Shown here: positions 8,631 through 17,049 of the stretch, in pieces | How the letters are laid out: each line of letters starts with the position of its first letter | Position numbering within the stretch: the stretch's first letter is position 1 | NCBI GenBank assembly: GCA_016841645.1 | Contig: JAENYS010000008.1 | Coordinates: forward strand, 42,455 to 106,454 | DNA length: 64,000 nt | Source of the DNA: Desulfoscipio geothermicus | Lineage (GTDB): Bacteria; Bacillota; Desulfotomaculia; Desulfotomaculales; Desulfallaceae | Direction of reading: 5' to 3' | Translations under genes and position numbers: made by a program | The notes under the pieces: generated by a model | Databases searched by the model: none | What the model saw: only the letters and a program-made list of their open reading frames with translations | What the model was told of the DNA's origin: nothing

Positions 8631-8916
8631 CTAAAAACGCCTCCTATTGTTTTTGTAATCGCAATCACATACTATTCAGTTATACTTAACAATGTTACCG
8701 GCAACAGAATGCCCCCTAAAATAAGCAACATTTTTCCCTTATGACCAAACCACCCTCCGGAAAACCGGTAAAAGGCAAGGCGCCTTGGAGCAAATAAAGT
8801 TTTAATCAAACATATAAACCCGGGAGAACATTGATCCCGGGTATTTTATTTAAAACTGCAGTTGACACAAAAATAATAAGGGTTGCTGATGAAACAGCAA
8901 CCCATTAGCAATTGTA
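8631..8916. other. Intergenic stretch with hairpins and a doubtful 19-codon ORF
   Basis: It contains a CCCGGGA/TCCCGGG hairpin at 8819-8841 followed by a T-rich stretch, and the terminator at 8879. On the minus strand, ATG 8731 with AAGGG upstream opens a 19-residue hydrophobic frame (MLLILGGILLPVTLLSITE, stop at 8672). The frame stays open upstream of this ATG but has no better start. It could be another micro-protein; support is weak. Confidence 0.25.
8879..8904 (-). terminator. Terminator after the second YjcZ-type gene
   Basis: Perfect 9-bp stem GGGTTGCTG/CAGCAACCC (8880-8888 and 8895-8903), 6-nt loop. Read on the minus strand it is followed by TTATTATTTTT. It lies just after the stop of the gene at 8917. 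Confidence 0.75.
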
Positions 8917-9033
8917 TTAGCATTTGCAAGGGAAGAAACCCATGCCAAAAACAAGCAGTATCAGAATTAAAAAGAGAATAAAACTACCATCGAAGTATGG
9001 GGGACAACCAGCAGCACCAGTACCAAAACCCAT
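8917..9033 (-). CDS. YjcZ-type sporulation micro-protein
   Basis: A 38-residue protein from ATG 9033, preceded by an AAGGAGGAAA-type site. Its core PYFDGSFILFLILILLVFG is nearly the same as in the copy at 7267. The tail ends FFPCKC. It is a single-pass membrane peptide of the YjcZ sporulation family. It has its own terminator, and the neighbouring copy at 9079 lies 45 nt upstream on the same strand. Confidence 0.8.
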   Translation of the reverse strand: MGFGTGAAGCPPYFDGSFILFLILILLVFGMGFFPCKC

Positions 9034-9078
9034 TATTTTTTCCTCCTTTTTAATATAAGTATTGTTGTCTAACAACAT

Positions 9079-9186
9079 TTATTCTTCTGCCGCTTTAACG
9101 CCATATCCATAGAACCCCATGCCAAATACCAGCAGGATCAGGATCAGAAACAGAATAAAACTACTACTAGTTCCGCCGTAAGCCAT
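9079..9186 (-). CDS. YjcZ-type sporulation micro-protein
   Basis: A 35-residue protein from ATG 9186, with an AAAGGAGGG site. It starts MAYGGTSSSFILFLI, continues through the family's hydrophobic helix (LILLVFGMGF) and ends in a charged tail (KAAEE). It is the best match in the window for the truncated copy at 8556-8630. It is probably co-transcribed with the gene at 8917. Confidence 0.8.
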   Translation of the reverse strand: MAYGGTSSSFILFLILILLVFGMGFYGYGVKAAEE

Positions 9187-9283
9187 TTATAACCCTCCTT
9201 TCCACCAGCTTTCAAACTATATTATTCAACGCCCTTGGAAAGTGTTAATAGCCATTACAAATAATTTGTTAAATTGCAGGCAA

Positions 9284-9313
9284 TAAAAAAACCAGCCGCA
9301 ATAAAGGCCGGTT
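9284..9313 (-). terminator. Terminator of the zinc-uptake operon
   Basis: Stem AACCGGCC/GGCTGGTT (8 bp with one G-U pair), loop TTTATTGC, then a run of T on the minus strand. It lies just after the Nudix remnant and should end the zur-znuACB transcript. Confidence 0.7.
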
Positions 9314-9314
9314 C

Positions 9315-9503
9315 TTACTCTTTTCCGTTATCAACGCGCAATCGATCAGTAACCACCCGGTCAGTGGGAAAAGCCAACGGAGGGAGACCCGACAAATCAA
9401 AAAAAGCCACTTGATCCAGATCATCACCGGCCAGCGGCTCCCCTCCGGTTACTTGTGCAACGATTTTTTCACTCTCCAGTAACAAATGGTTAAATATGAC
9501 ACA
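9315..9503 (-). pseudogene. C-terminal remnant of a Nudix hydrolase, in frame after znuB
   Basis: The frame after the znuB TGA stays open for 62 codons to TAA 9315. It reads like the end of a Nudix hydrolase: a strand, then GGEPLAGDDLDQVAFFDL, then LPPLAFPTDR, the usual C-terminal pattern of ADP-ribose pyrophosphatase-like enzymes. The Nudix box and any start signal are missing, so it is probably a decayed fragment. It is in the same frame as znuB, separated only by the TGA. Confidence 0.5.
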
Positions 9504-10313
9504 TCATACAGATGCTGCCCGACGTGGGGTAAGCACCAACACTAAAACCAACATCAGCACCAGCGTCATTACTATAGCACCTCCCGGAGGCAGATCAAGA
9601 TAAAAAGAACATAGCAATCCAATTAAAACAGATATCTCCCCGGAGACAACCGCAGTAACCAGAGTTCCCCGAAAGCTCTTAGCTAATTGCATAGCTATCG
9701 CTACAGGCAAAACCATAAGGGATGAAACAAGCAGAATACCCACAATGCGCAAAGATACGGCAATAGTTAAGGCCGTCAGTGCCGTAAAGCCCACGTTAAT
9801 TAACTTTACCGGCAGCCCTCCTGCACGGGCGGTTTCCTCATCAAAAGTAATCACAAATAACTCCTTTATAAAAAGAATCGTCAGCAGCAGCACAGGCAAG
9901 CCGATTATCGCTATGACATAAATATCCTCCACGGTGATAAGCACGATACTGCCAAACAGGTAACTCATAATACCGCCATTAAAACCATTGCCTAGGCCAA
10001 TTAGTATTGCTGCTATAGCTACCCCTGCAGATAAAATAATGGCTATGGACAGTTCGGAATAATTTTTGTATTTTTCCCGCAGTAATTCTATTAATAGCGA
10101 GCCGCCCAAGGCAAAGGCCGATGCCGATATCACGGGCTGAGCACCCATTAAAAGGCCCGCCGCCACTCCGGATAAACAAACGTGAGACAGGGCGTCCGCA
10201 ATCATGGACATACGGCGCAGGGTAATAAAAAGGCCGATAATGGGGCAGATTACTCCTACCAGCAGCCCACCAATCAGGGCACGCTGCATAAATTCATATT
10301 GAAATATATCCAA
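9504..10313 (-). CDS. znuB: Zinc ABC transporter, membrane subunit ZnuB/AdcB
   Basis: A 269-residue protein with about eight hydrophobic helices and the ABC-3 family pattern (ALIGGLLVGVICPIIGLF, RMSMIADALSHVCLSG, and the Gly/Ala-rich GFTALTALTIAVSLRIVG). It forms the channel of a metal-uptake ABC transporter in the cytoplasmic membrane. It follows znuC by 6 nt in an operon with znuA and a Fur-family regulator, so zinc is the likely substrate; manganese is possible. Confidence 0.88.
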   Translation of the reverse strand: MDIFQYEFMQRALIGGLLVGVICPIIGLFITLRRMSMIADALSHVCLSGVAAGLLMGAQPVISASAFALGGSLLIELLREKYKNYSELSIAIILSAGVAIAAILIGLGNGFNGGIMSYLFGSIVLITVEDIYVIAIIGLPVLLLTILFIKELFVITFDEETARAGGLPVKLINVGFTALTALTIAVSLRIVGILLVSSLMVLPVAIAMQLAKSFRGTLVTAVVSGEISVLIGLLCSFYLDLPPGGAIVMTLVLMLVLVLVLTPRRAASV

Positions 10314-10319
10314 TAACGC

Positions 10320-11072
10320 CTACCCCCTGACCAAGCTGTCGGCACAATCCAGACTATATTTTTCTTGCCGGCTCATCATACAATCCCGCCAGCGTATTTC
10401 ACCGGGATAATAATGACAATTACAAGAGCAAATTTTGCGATCGAGGCAAACCCGTTTACTGGCCAGGGACGATAACCATTCAGACTCGTGAGAGACCAGC
10501 ATCATGGTGACACCTTCATCGTGTAAATTTTTTAGCAGCCGGCTTAATTCGACCAGGTTGACAGCATCTACACCGTTCGTGGGCTCATCCATTATTAAAA
10601 TTCTAGGCTGCACCGCCAGTGCGCGGGCAATCATCACCCTTTGCTGCTGTCCCCCCGACAATTCGCCCAATGCGACATTACGCCGGGACAGCATATTCAC
10701 TCTCTCAAGCGCCTCCTCTGCGCAACGCTTATCCTCCCGTCCAAAAAAACGAAACATGCCGCGCAGTGCCGCCCGGCCCGAAAGCACCACTTCGAACACC
10801 GTGGCCGGGTAGCTACGGTTAAAAAAAGCAGCCCTTTGGGAAACATAACCGATCCGGTGCCAATCCTTGAATTTACTTACCGGCACGCCAAAAACTTTAA
10901 TTTCACCGGACTGGGGTTTAATTAATCCCATAATAACATGCAGCAATGTGCTCTTCCCTGCCCCGTTGGGACCGGTTACCCCCACTACCTCGCCCTCTTG
11001 CACGTACAGGGAAATACCATCAAGCACAGGGTGACACCCGTAAGTAAAATGAACGTCTTTTAATTGAATCAA
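10320..11072 (-). CDS. znuC: Zinc ABC transporter, ATP-binding subunit ZnuC
   Basis: A 250-residue ATPase with Walker A GPNGAGKST (about 36-44), signature LSGGQQQR, Walker B ILIMDEP and the H-loop VSHE. It powers metal uptake through ZnuB. The last 45 residues are unusually cysteine-rich (CLDRKICSCNCHYY, then two more Cys) and may bind metal, a possible feedback device. It lies 5 nt after znuA and 6 nt before znuB. Confidence 0.9.
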   Translation of the reverse strand: MIQLKDVHFTYGCHPVLDGISLYVQEGEVVGVTGPNGAGKSTLLHVIMGLIKPQSGEIKVFGVPVSKFKDWHRIGYVSQRAAFFNRSYPATVFEVVLSGRAALRGMFRFFGREDKRCAEEALERVNMLSRRNVALGELSGGQQQRVMIARALAVQPRILIMDEPTNGVDAVNLVELSRLLKNLHDEGVTMMLVSHESEWLSSLASKRVCLDRKICSCNCHYYPGEIRWRDCMMSRQEKYSLDCADSLVRG

Positions 11073-11077
11073 AACTA

Positions 11078-12064
11078 TTATTTCACCCCCAGAGCGAGGG
11101 AAAGATGGTGCAAATTTTCCTCCATAATGGTCAAGTAATCTTTGCCGTCCTGTCTTTCCTCGGGAGTAATACCACCCAAAGGGTTCAGCACCAGTATTTC
11201 GGCACCCGCTTCACGTGCAATCACTTCGGATACCCGCGGGCTGACCAGCGATTCAAAAAAGATATACTTGACGCCGGCCTGCCGTGCCTTTTCAATAATC
11301 TCCGTCATGCGTGCAGGGCTGGGATCCGCTTCCGGAGAAATACCCCGGATAGCCACCTGTTCCAAGTTATACCGGTGGGCCAGATAGCCAAATGCTGCAT
11401 GAGAAACAATAAATTTGCGCATGGCAGACCCGTCCAACGTTTCCGCATACATTTTATCCAAATCGTTTAACCGTTCCTTATATTGCCGGGCATTGTCACT
11501 ATAGTAAGCAGTATTATCCGGGTCTGCCTTTTGCATACCCTGAAGTATGTTATCCACCATCAAACAGGCATTGTGAGGATCCAACCAGATATGCGGGTCG
11601 GTGTTCGTATCATGCACATGCTCGTCGTCTTGGAAATCAGCGTCCCCATCATGAGTGTGGATGCCGGTATCCGATTGTGTATCCACCGGAAGCAGTTCAA
11701 TACCTGCACTGCAATCCACCTGTACCGGACCACCATCTTTAATACCGCTCAGCATCTTTTGAGCCCAGGTTTCCATACCCGCACCGTTATAAATAAGCAC
11801 ATCAGCCTGCTGTAAATTAACCATATCCTTTGGTGACGGCTCCCATTCATGTGGTTCCACTCCGTCAGGCACCAATTGCACTACCCTGGCCTTATCACCG
11901 CATATTTGGGCGGCAAAATCATAAACCGGATAGATAGTTGCGTAAACCAACACATCATCTTGGACCGGCCCCGTTGCTTCCTGATCGGAAGTACCGGAAC
12001 AGCCTGTTAACGCAATACAAATTAATAACAAGATCAATCCTAGTAAAACAGTTGCTTTACGCAC
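11078..12064 (-). CDS. znuA: Zinc-binding lipoprotein ZnuA/AdcA
   Basis: A 328-residue cluster A-I binding protein. It has a signal peptide with lipobox (LICIALTGC), so it is anchored outside the membrane. Metal ligands are visible: the His in DGVEPHEWEP, the His in NTDPHIWLDP, and the region SHAAFGYLA. A His/Asp-rich loop (HTHDGDADFQDDEHVHD) before DPHIWLDP is typical of zinc rather than manganese transporters. It captures Zn2+ and hands it to ZnuBC. It lies 3 nt after the regulator gene. Confidence 0.92.
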   Translation of the reverse strand: MRKATVLLGLILLLICIALTGCSGTSDQEATGPVQDDVLVYATIYPVYDFAAQICGDKARVVQLVPDGVEPHEWEPSPKDMVNLQQADVLIYNGAGMETWAQKMLSGIKDGGPVQVDCSAGIELLPVDTQSDTGIHTHDGDADFQDDEHVHDTNTDPHIWLDPHNACLMVDNILQGMQKADPDNTAYYSDNARQYKERLNDLDKMYAETLDGSAMRKFIVSHAAFGYLAHRYNLEQVAIRGISPEADPSPARMTEIIEKARQAGVKYIFFESLVSPRVSEVIAREAGAEILVLNPLGGITPEERQDGKDYLTIMEENLHHLSLALGVK

Positions 12065-12067
12065 TAT

Positions 12068-12499
12068 CTACTCCTCCTTTTTCGAACACCTGGCGCAATA
12101 GCCAAATATCTCAAAATTATGCCTGGCAATAGCAAAATTTTTGTCCCTTATTTGCTGTTGATCTATATAATCCAAAGGACAAAAATCCACTTCCTCGGAA
12201 CAACCACATTTAAGGCAGATTAAATGATGCCGGTGACCGCCATCTTCCACCAGTTTATACCTGCCTATGCCATCACCGAAATCCGTTCTATCCAACATAT
12301 TCAACTGTTCCAGTACGCCGACATTACGATAAACGGTATCCACACTCAAGTTGGGGAAACGAGCCGATATTTTACCGTGGATATCATCCACCGTCATATG
12401 CCTGTTCTCCTGCGCCATAACATTGACAATTTCCTGACGCTGGGGGGTTATTTTATAACCATGTTCCTTTAGCTTAACAATAATGTCCTGCACACTCAA
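12068..12499 (-). CDS. zur: Fur-family metalloregulator, probably Zur
   Basis: A 143-residue protein starting at TTG 12499, with AGGAG about 9 nt upstream. The winged helix spans about 1-85 (YKITPQRQEIVNVM and VDTVYRNV are Fur hallmarks). The C-terminal dimer domain has HRHHLICLKCG and YCARC, giving the two CxxC pairs of the structural zinc site. As first gene of the znu operon it probably represses it when zinc is plentiful. PerR or Fur function cannot be fully excluded from sequence alone. Confidence 0.85.
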   Translation of the reverse strand: MSVQDIIVKLKEHGYKITPQRQEIVNVMAQENRHMTVDDIHGKISARFPNLSVDTVYRNVGVLEQLNMLDRTDFGDGIGRYKLVEDGGHRHHLICLKCGCSEEVDFCPLDYIDQQQIRDKNFAIARHNFEIFGYCARCSKKEE

Positions 12500-12545
12500 A
12501 ACAGTATCACTCCTAAACAGGAATTATTCTTAATAAACTAAAAAT

Positions 12546-12574
12546 ACAATACTTCACTCTGCTTGATTTGTCAA
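12546..12574 (-). promoter_or_regulatory. Sigma-A-type promoter of the zur-znu operon
   Basis: On the minus strand TTGACA (12569-12574) is 17 nt from TATTGT (12546-12551), 47 nt before the zur start. An imperfect repeat AGTAA-N6-TTACT just upstream may be part of the Zur operator. Confidence 0.55.
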
Positions 12575-12650
12575 GTCAATGACTCATATTCATAAGTAAT
12601 AGTATTTACTAATTTGAATGATTAGAAGTTATAATAAACAAAAACAAAGA

Positions 12651-12683
12651 AAGATAACCCCCAACATATAGTAGGGTTATCTT
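12651..12683 (-). terminator. Terminator after the hypothetical gene at 12714
   Basis: Perfect 10-bp stem AAGATAACCC/GGGTTATCTT with a 13-nt loop, followed on the minus strand by a T-rich stretch (TTCTTTGTTTTTG). Confidence 0.7.
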
Positions 12684-12713
12684 ATACGCAAATTAAAAGT
12701 TATATTATAATGA

Positions 12714-13049
12714 TTAGGAAAGCATAAACTGCTGGTCATCTACAAGTTTCAAAACATGTGCTGCGGCAATCATTTTGGCATTTAAAACATCCGGAGTTTG
12801 GATTCTGGCAAGTTCAACCTGTTCTTTCACGGTAACCCCTTCATTGGCGCTTTTAAAAATTTCATCACTTAATGTAAACCGGGACTCGTCATACTGCGCA
12901 AAGCTAATTGCTGAAGAAAAAACATCACGCAACAAAATATTTTCCATTTGGGGGTCAAAATCCGGTAAAAAAACGCTGTTTCCACGGTAAATTTCAATTA
13001 ACGCGGCCAGTAAATAACGCGCATCTTTATTTTTCTCGATATTATCCAT
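12714..13049 (-). CDS. Hypothetical helical protein
   Basis: A 111-residue protein. ATG 13049 is chosen because AAAGGAG lies 8 nt upstream; the TTG at 13070 lies before that site. The sequence is mostly helical and acidic, without membrane segments or known motifs (for example DARYLLAALIEIYRGN and VTVKEQVELARIQ). No function can be given. It has its own terminator and lies 43 nt after the lipoprotein gene on the same strand. Confidence 0.55.
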   Translation of the reverse strand: MDNIEKNKDARYLLAALIEIYRGNSVFLPDFDPQMENILLRDVFSSAISFAQYDESRFTLSDEIFKSANEGVTVKEQVELARIQTPDVLNAKMIAAAHVLKLVDDQQFMLS

Positions 13050-13113
13050 CCAGCTATCTCCTTTATCCAAACTATATTATATTTTATTATACACAAAAAA
13101 TTAAAGTTTTGCC

Positions 13114-14052
13114 TTAATTAATGCCTAACTCCTTAATACAATTTTTTCTGTAATCTTCAACTTCAGCTGTTAGTCTATAATTGTTCTGTTCCGCTGTGTC
13201 AAGTAAGCCTTGAATTATTTTAGTTAATTTACTTGGTATGCTTTCAGCCAGGACCTTAGCATAGCTTGACTTAGCTTCGAACGACATTGTTTTATCATCA
13301 TAACTGAAAAGAGGCGTGTTGTTGGTGCCTAATAAACAAAATTGAACATAAAGTCCATAAAGTTTTTGCACATCAGAAAACTTGGCCGAAGCATCGTACG
13401 TATTAATAAACTTTTCCTGGTTAAGCGCTCTGGTTAAAACTTCATCCCAACCAATAACCAGCGCGGCATCCTTAGCAGGGGGATTATCGGATTCTACCGA
13501 CATAATATCAATATATGCTTTGATATCCGGCGTCACCAAAGTAGTATAGTCCCGATATTGTTGATAGTCAATAATCGGGTAAAACATTCCCTCGGCCGTA
13601 TCAACTTTAAAACCTGCGTCTTTAGTTTGGGTCAGTAACTGCTTTAACTCCTGATCTTGTACAGCATTAACATCGTTTATATCAATACCGTTTTTATATG
13701 CATCAAAAAACTTTTGTGCTATAGAAGCACTATAAAACTTGGTTTCAAACTCGGGTAAATAGTCTTGCTGGGCTTTTTCCATTTTTATAACCATTTGCGA
13801 AGCGTTTTCCGGAGTAAGCTTGGTAATGTTATTATCCACATATTTAATTATTTCTGCAATATCATCATTGTTTTCCAATAATGCGTTGAACTCACTCATC
13901 AATGCTTTTTGTGCTTTGCTTTCCTGATCGATAATCTGGCTTTGTCCCGACTTGTCACCACCCGTATCTGCTTGTTTGGTTGCAGAACAACCTATTAATG
14001 TTAAAATGATGCACATAATTATTACTACTAGTAATAAAACCTTTCTTATCAA
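13114..14052 (-). CDS. Uncharacterised lipoprotein
   Basis: A 312-residue protein starting at TTG 14052, with GGAGGG about 10 nt upstream. Residues 1-22 are a lipoprotein signal (LTLIGC, Cys 22), so the mature protein is tethered to the outer face of the membrane. A Lys/Gln/Ser-rich linker follows, then a mainly helical domain without recognisable motifs. No enzyme function can be assigned. Confidence 0.65.
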   Translation of the reverse strand: MIRKVLLLVVIIMCIILTLIGCSATKQADTGGDKSGQSQIIDQESKAQKALMSEFNALLENNDDIAEIIKYVDNNITKLTPENASQMVIKMEKAQQDYLPEFETKFYSASIAQKFFDAYKNGIDINDVNAVQDQELKQLLTQTKDAGFKVDTAEGMFYPIIDYQQYRDYTTLVTPDIKAYIDIMSVESDNPPAKDAALVIGWDEVLTRALNQEKFINTYDASAKFSDVQKLYGLYVQFCLLGTNNTPLFSYDDKTMSFEAKSSYAKVLAESIPSKLTKIIQGLLDTAEQNNYRLTAEVEDYRKNCIKELGIN

Positions 14053-14235
14053 CGTAGTAAATCCCTCCGTTTCAAATTCTTAGCCGGCACCAGGTACATA
14101 TTATGACCACCAAATGAATATCACTGCACCCGTGCTTGCTTTAAGAATTTGACTGAAACTAAAAGATGATTGTTCCCCCAAAACTGAAAATCCACAAACT
14201 ACCTAGAGCATTGATTTACTACGAAGCATTTGAAA

Positions 14236-15672
14236 CTAAGAAATTGATGAGCTGCCCATGCGCAGCACAAAAGCTTCTGCTTCCGCTTTGGTCTTGACCT
14301 TGCCCTCAACCTGGGCATCTACCAGCGACTCCAGCACCCGGCGCACCAGGGGGGAGGGTTTGATACCCAGCAGGGCACACACTTCATGGCCGTTCAGCAA
14401 CCTTTGCGAATATGCAATAATATCATGCTCATTAAAGTATCTCTGTAGCATATCTTGGATAAATGCCGCATAAGCCTCGGCTTCTTGTTCCCGGCCGGCG
14501 GCCAGCCGGCTGGAACGTATGTCCGCCAAAGACAACAGCAGCAATCCTGGAGCTTCTTCCCCGGCCCGCTTAAAAAACCGGCGCACGGCCACCGGGGTCG
14601 GGGGAGCAATTTTGTAAAGAAACAGCGGGTCCATATGCCCACCCACCAGTGCAGCCAATACTTCTTTTTCGCAACCACTCAACTTAAGCCTTTCCGCAAC
14701 CGCCCGTGCCACGGGCACCCCGGCCGGGTGATGCCCGTAAAAGGTGTATTTGCCGTTCCCCGCGTAACTACGAGTAAATTGTTTACCCACATCATGCAGT
14801 AAACAAGCCATTTTAAATACAGGTAAACGGGTTCTTGAACGGGTGATGAAACCATTAAGATACTCTGCAATTTTATCGTTAAGACCACCGGTGCTTTGCC
14901 AAAGAACTTCAAACTGCTCCAGTGTTTTCAAACTGTGTTCCCAGGCATCATCCACGTGATAACCACCCTGGTCCAGTTCTTTTAAAGGTTTAATTTCCGG
15001 TAGTATTTGCTCCAACAGCTCAACTTCTCTATCCATCCGCCTGATTACCGGCGCAGCCCGCAGTTCAAAAATCGCATTTAACTCATCCCGCACACGCTCA
15101 CCTGCGCAGCCGGCCACAGGCCGACTGGAATGCCTGATTATTTCCATAGTACGGGGCTCAATGGAAAACCCCAGCCTGGCCGCCAAACGAAAGGCACGCA
15201 GCGCCCGCAGGGGATCGTCATCAATAATATCCGGCCCGCAGGCCCGGATTAAGCCTGCCCGCAGATCGGCCAGGCCTCCCAGTGGATCAATAACCTTATC
15301 TTCTTTGAGCTCCCCATTCAGGTAACCGGATAAAGGCAAGGCCAAAGCATTTATAGTAAAATCCCTTTGTTTTAAGTTACCGGCCAGAGTACCCTCGGCT
15401 ACCACGTCGATATCCACCTGAATTTTACCGCCACCTGCCGGCACCACCAGCCGGTACAGCCCGCGCCCCTCATCCAGAATAACCAGCGTACCGTTTAACC
15501 TGCGGGTCACCGCTTGCCAATCAGGCACGGGCATGGCCAGCACCTCCACAAGCAGGTCTATGTCCCCGGGTGACCGGCCCAACAGCCGGTCCCGCAAACA
15601 GCCACCCACAATATACACCCGGCTGCCTGAAGCAGCGGTAACTTCGTTAATATATTTTAGTAATTTTTTCAT
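14236..15672 (-). CDS. cca: CCA tRNA nucleotidyltransferase/poly(A) polymerase family protein with HD domain
   Basis: A 478-residue protein; ATG 15672 has GGAG 6 nt upstream and is preferred over GTG 15684. The class II nucleotidyltransferase head shows VGGCLRDRLLGRSPGDIDLL with the catalytic DxD. The RNA-binding segment follows (DDPLRALRAFRLAARLGF). An HD domain near residue 300 has LLHDVGKQFTR. It should add or repair the 3' CCA of tRNA; the HD domain may remove 2',3'-cyclic phosphates. A poly(A) polymerase or A-adding specialisation is possible, as Clostridia may carry more than one such gene. Confidence 0.87.
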   Translation of the reverse strand: MKKLLKYINEVTAASGSRVYIVGGCLRDRLLGRSPGDIDLLVEVLAMPVPDWQAVTRRLNGTLVILDEGRGLYRLVVPAGGGKIQVDIDVVAEGTLAGNLKQRDFTINALALPLSGYLNGELKEDKVIDPLGGLADLRAGLIRACGPDIIDDDPLRALRAFRLAARLGFSIEPRTMEIIRHSSRPVAGCAGERVRDELNAIFELRAAPVIRRMDREVELLEQILPEIKPLKELDQGGYHVDDAWEHSLKTLEQFEVLWQSTGGLNDKIAEYLNGFITRSRTRLPVFKMACLLHDVGKQFTRSYAGNGKYTFYGHHPAGVPVARAVAERLKLSGCEKEVLAALVGGHMDPLFLYKIAPPTPVAVRRFFKRAGEEAPGLLLLSLADIRSSRLAAGREQEAEAYAAFIQDMLQRYFNEHDIIAYSQRLLNGHEVCALLGIKPSPLVRRVLESLVDAQVEGKVKTKAEAEAFVLRMGSSSIS

Positions 15673-15719
15673 TTTAATCTCCACTATTGCATGCCGTGTA
15701 TTGTAAAAAGAAGTTTTTA

Positions 15720-16910
15720 TTAGAATAACGTGTATTCTTTTGCTTGGTTAATTTCTTTGCTCCACCTGCGGTAGTCTTTTAACTTCCAGGCACCTCCGCC
15801 GGCCAGCTCGATGATACCGCAAACCGGGTTGCTGCACAGCAGGCAAGCCCCATCGCAGTTCACCGGATGAAAAACACTGCCCTGTCTTATATATAGGGGT
15901 ACATCCGCCCCCTCACAGTTTCTGGTGGTCATGAACTCCCGGTTTAAACCACGCACCAGGCCACCGGCCGATTCATATTCCATGCACAGAGCAAATCCCA
16001 CCCCATGCTGCCGGCAGATATCTGCCATCATCTGAAAGAGCAGCCGCCGGAAGTTGATATTAGCATGCCACTGGCCATCCAGATTTTCCGTATACAGCTC
16101 CTTATATAAGCGGGGGATGCTGCTGTTGATGCCCGCAAGATGTGCTATCAAAGAAGGCCTGATCTTTTGCGGAATGTCCATACAACTAGTGATAATATGG
16201 TCCGCTCCTGCATTAACCGCCATGCCCACCAGTTTTTGCAAGTGTTTTTTATCATCAGTGATACCGGGGATAATAGGGTCAATGCGGCATACAGCAAATT
16301 TACCGGCCTGTTTTAGCAGGATTAAATTATCCAACAGCTTTTCCGTAGAGGCACCGCCGGGCACCAGGCGCCTGCGCAGATCCTCATCCGGAGTAATGAT
16401 GGACACCTGCCCGAAGGAGTGGGTCTGTTTTTCCATTAACCTGAGCGCCTCATCCGTAACCACGTTTTTAGTAATAAATTCAATGGGCAGGTTGCGGTCC
16501 ACAAAAACCTTGATTAACTTTTCAGACAGCCGGTACTTAATATTCAGGGGCTGAAAAGGATCCGTCACCGGGGACAGATAACCGCAGCAGGCTAATTCCA
16601 GACCGTCAAGCTGGCGAGCTACCTCAAGATGAAAATCTTCGAAAACAGTAACTATTTTTTGACTGTTGTACAGATTGAAATAACCCCACATAGCATGGGC
16701 GTAGCAAAATGAACAGTTATGGGTGCACCCGTTGTACGGGTTAACCAGCATCCGCTCTGCAGTACACTCCCGCTTACCCGGCCACCATCCATGCAGTTCC
16801 TTGGACGATTTGACTACGATATGCTTTTGTGGCAAATCCACCAGCGGAAACACTTTGATTACCTTGCCAAACTTCAGGCTAACCTGTTTGTTCCGGTCTT
16901 CCTGTCGCAT
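15720..16910 (-). CDS. Radical SAM protein of the SplB-like family (COG1533)
   Basis: A 396-residue protein; ATG 16910 has GGAGGG 5 nt upstream. The 4Fe-4S/SAM motif CTHNCSFCY (CxxxCxxC) lies near residue 70 in NPYNGCTHNCSFCYAHAM, typical of the spore-photoproduct-lyase-related group. A second set of cysteines near the C-terminus (CDGACLLCSNPVC) suggests an auxiliary cluster. The reaction is unknown. It has no close operon partner; it lies 35 nt upstream of the cca start, so they may be co-transcribed. Confidence 0.75.
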   Translation of the reverse strand: MRQEDRNKQVSLKFGKVIKVFPLVDLPQKHIVVKSSKELHGWWPGKRECTAERMLVNPYNGCTHNCSFCYAHAMWGYFNLYNSQKIVTVFEDFHLEVARQLDGLELACCGYLSPVTDPFQPLNIKYRLSEKLIKVFVDRNLPIEFITKNVVTDEALRLMEKQTHSFGQVSIITPDEDLRRRLVPGGASTEKLLDNLILLKQAGKFAVCRIDPIIPGITDDKKHLQKLVGMAVNAGADHIITSCMDIPQKIRPSLIAHLAGINSSIPRLYKELYTENLDGQWHANINFRRLLFQMMADICRQHGVGFALCMEYESAGGLVRGLNREFMTTRNCEGADVPLYIRQGSVFHPVNCDGACLLCSNPVCGIIELAGGGAWKLKDYRRWSKEINQAKEYTLF

Positions 16911-17049
16911 GTCAACCCTCCTACCGCAAGGCAGCACAACTATTAATAAAAAACCTTGAAACTATTCTAATTAAAGCACCCGCCGCCCTTGCGTAAGAAT
17001 CAATAATGAAATTTTCATCTTATCAGATACTAATGCCCTAACTGACAAT

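Noticed and set aside
8672..8731. 19-codon hydrophobic frame between micro-protein genes
   Set aside because: The ribosome site is weak and no homology is recognised; kept only as a note in the intergenic entry.
16054..16554. 166-codon plus-strand frame
   Set aside because: It is a shadow of the radical SAM gene on the other strand and has no start signals or protein-like features.
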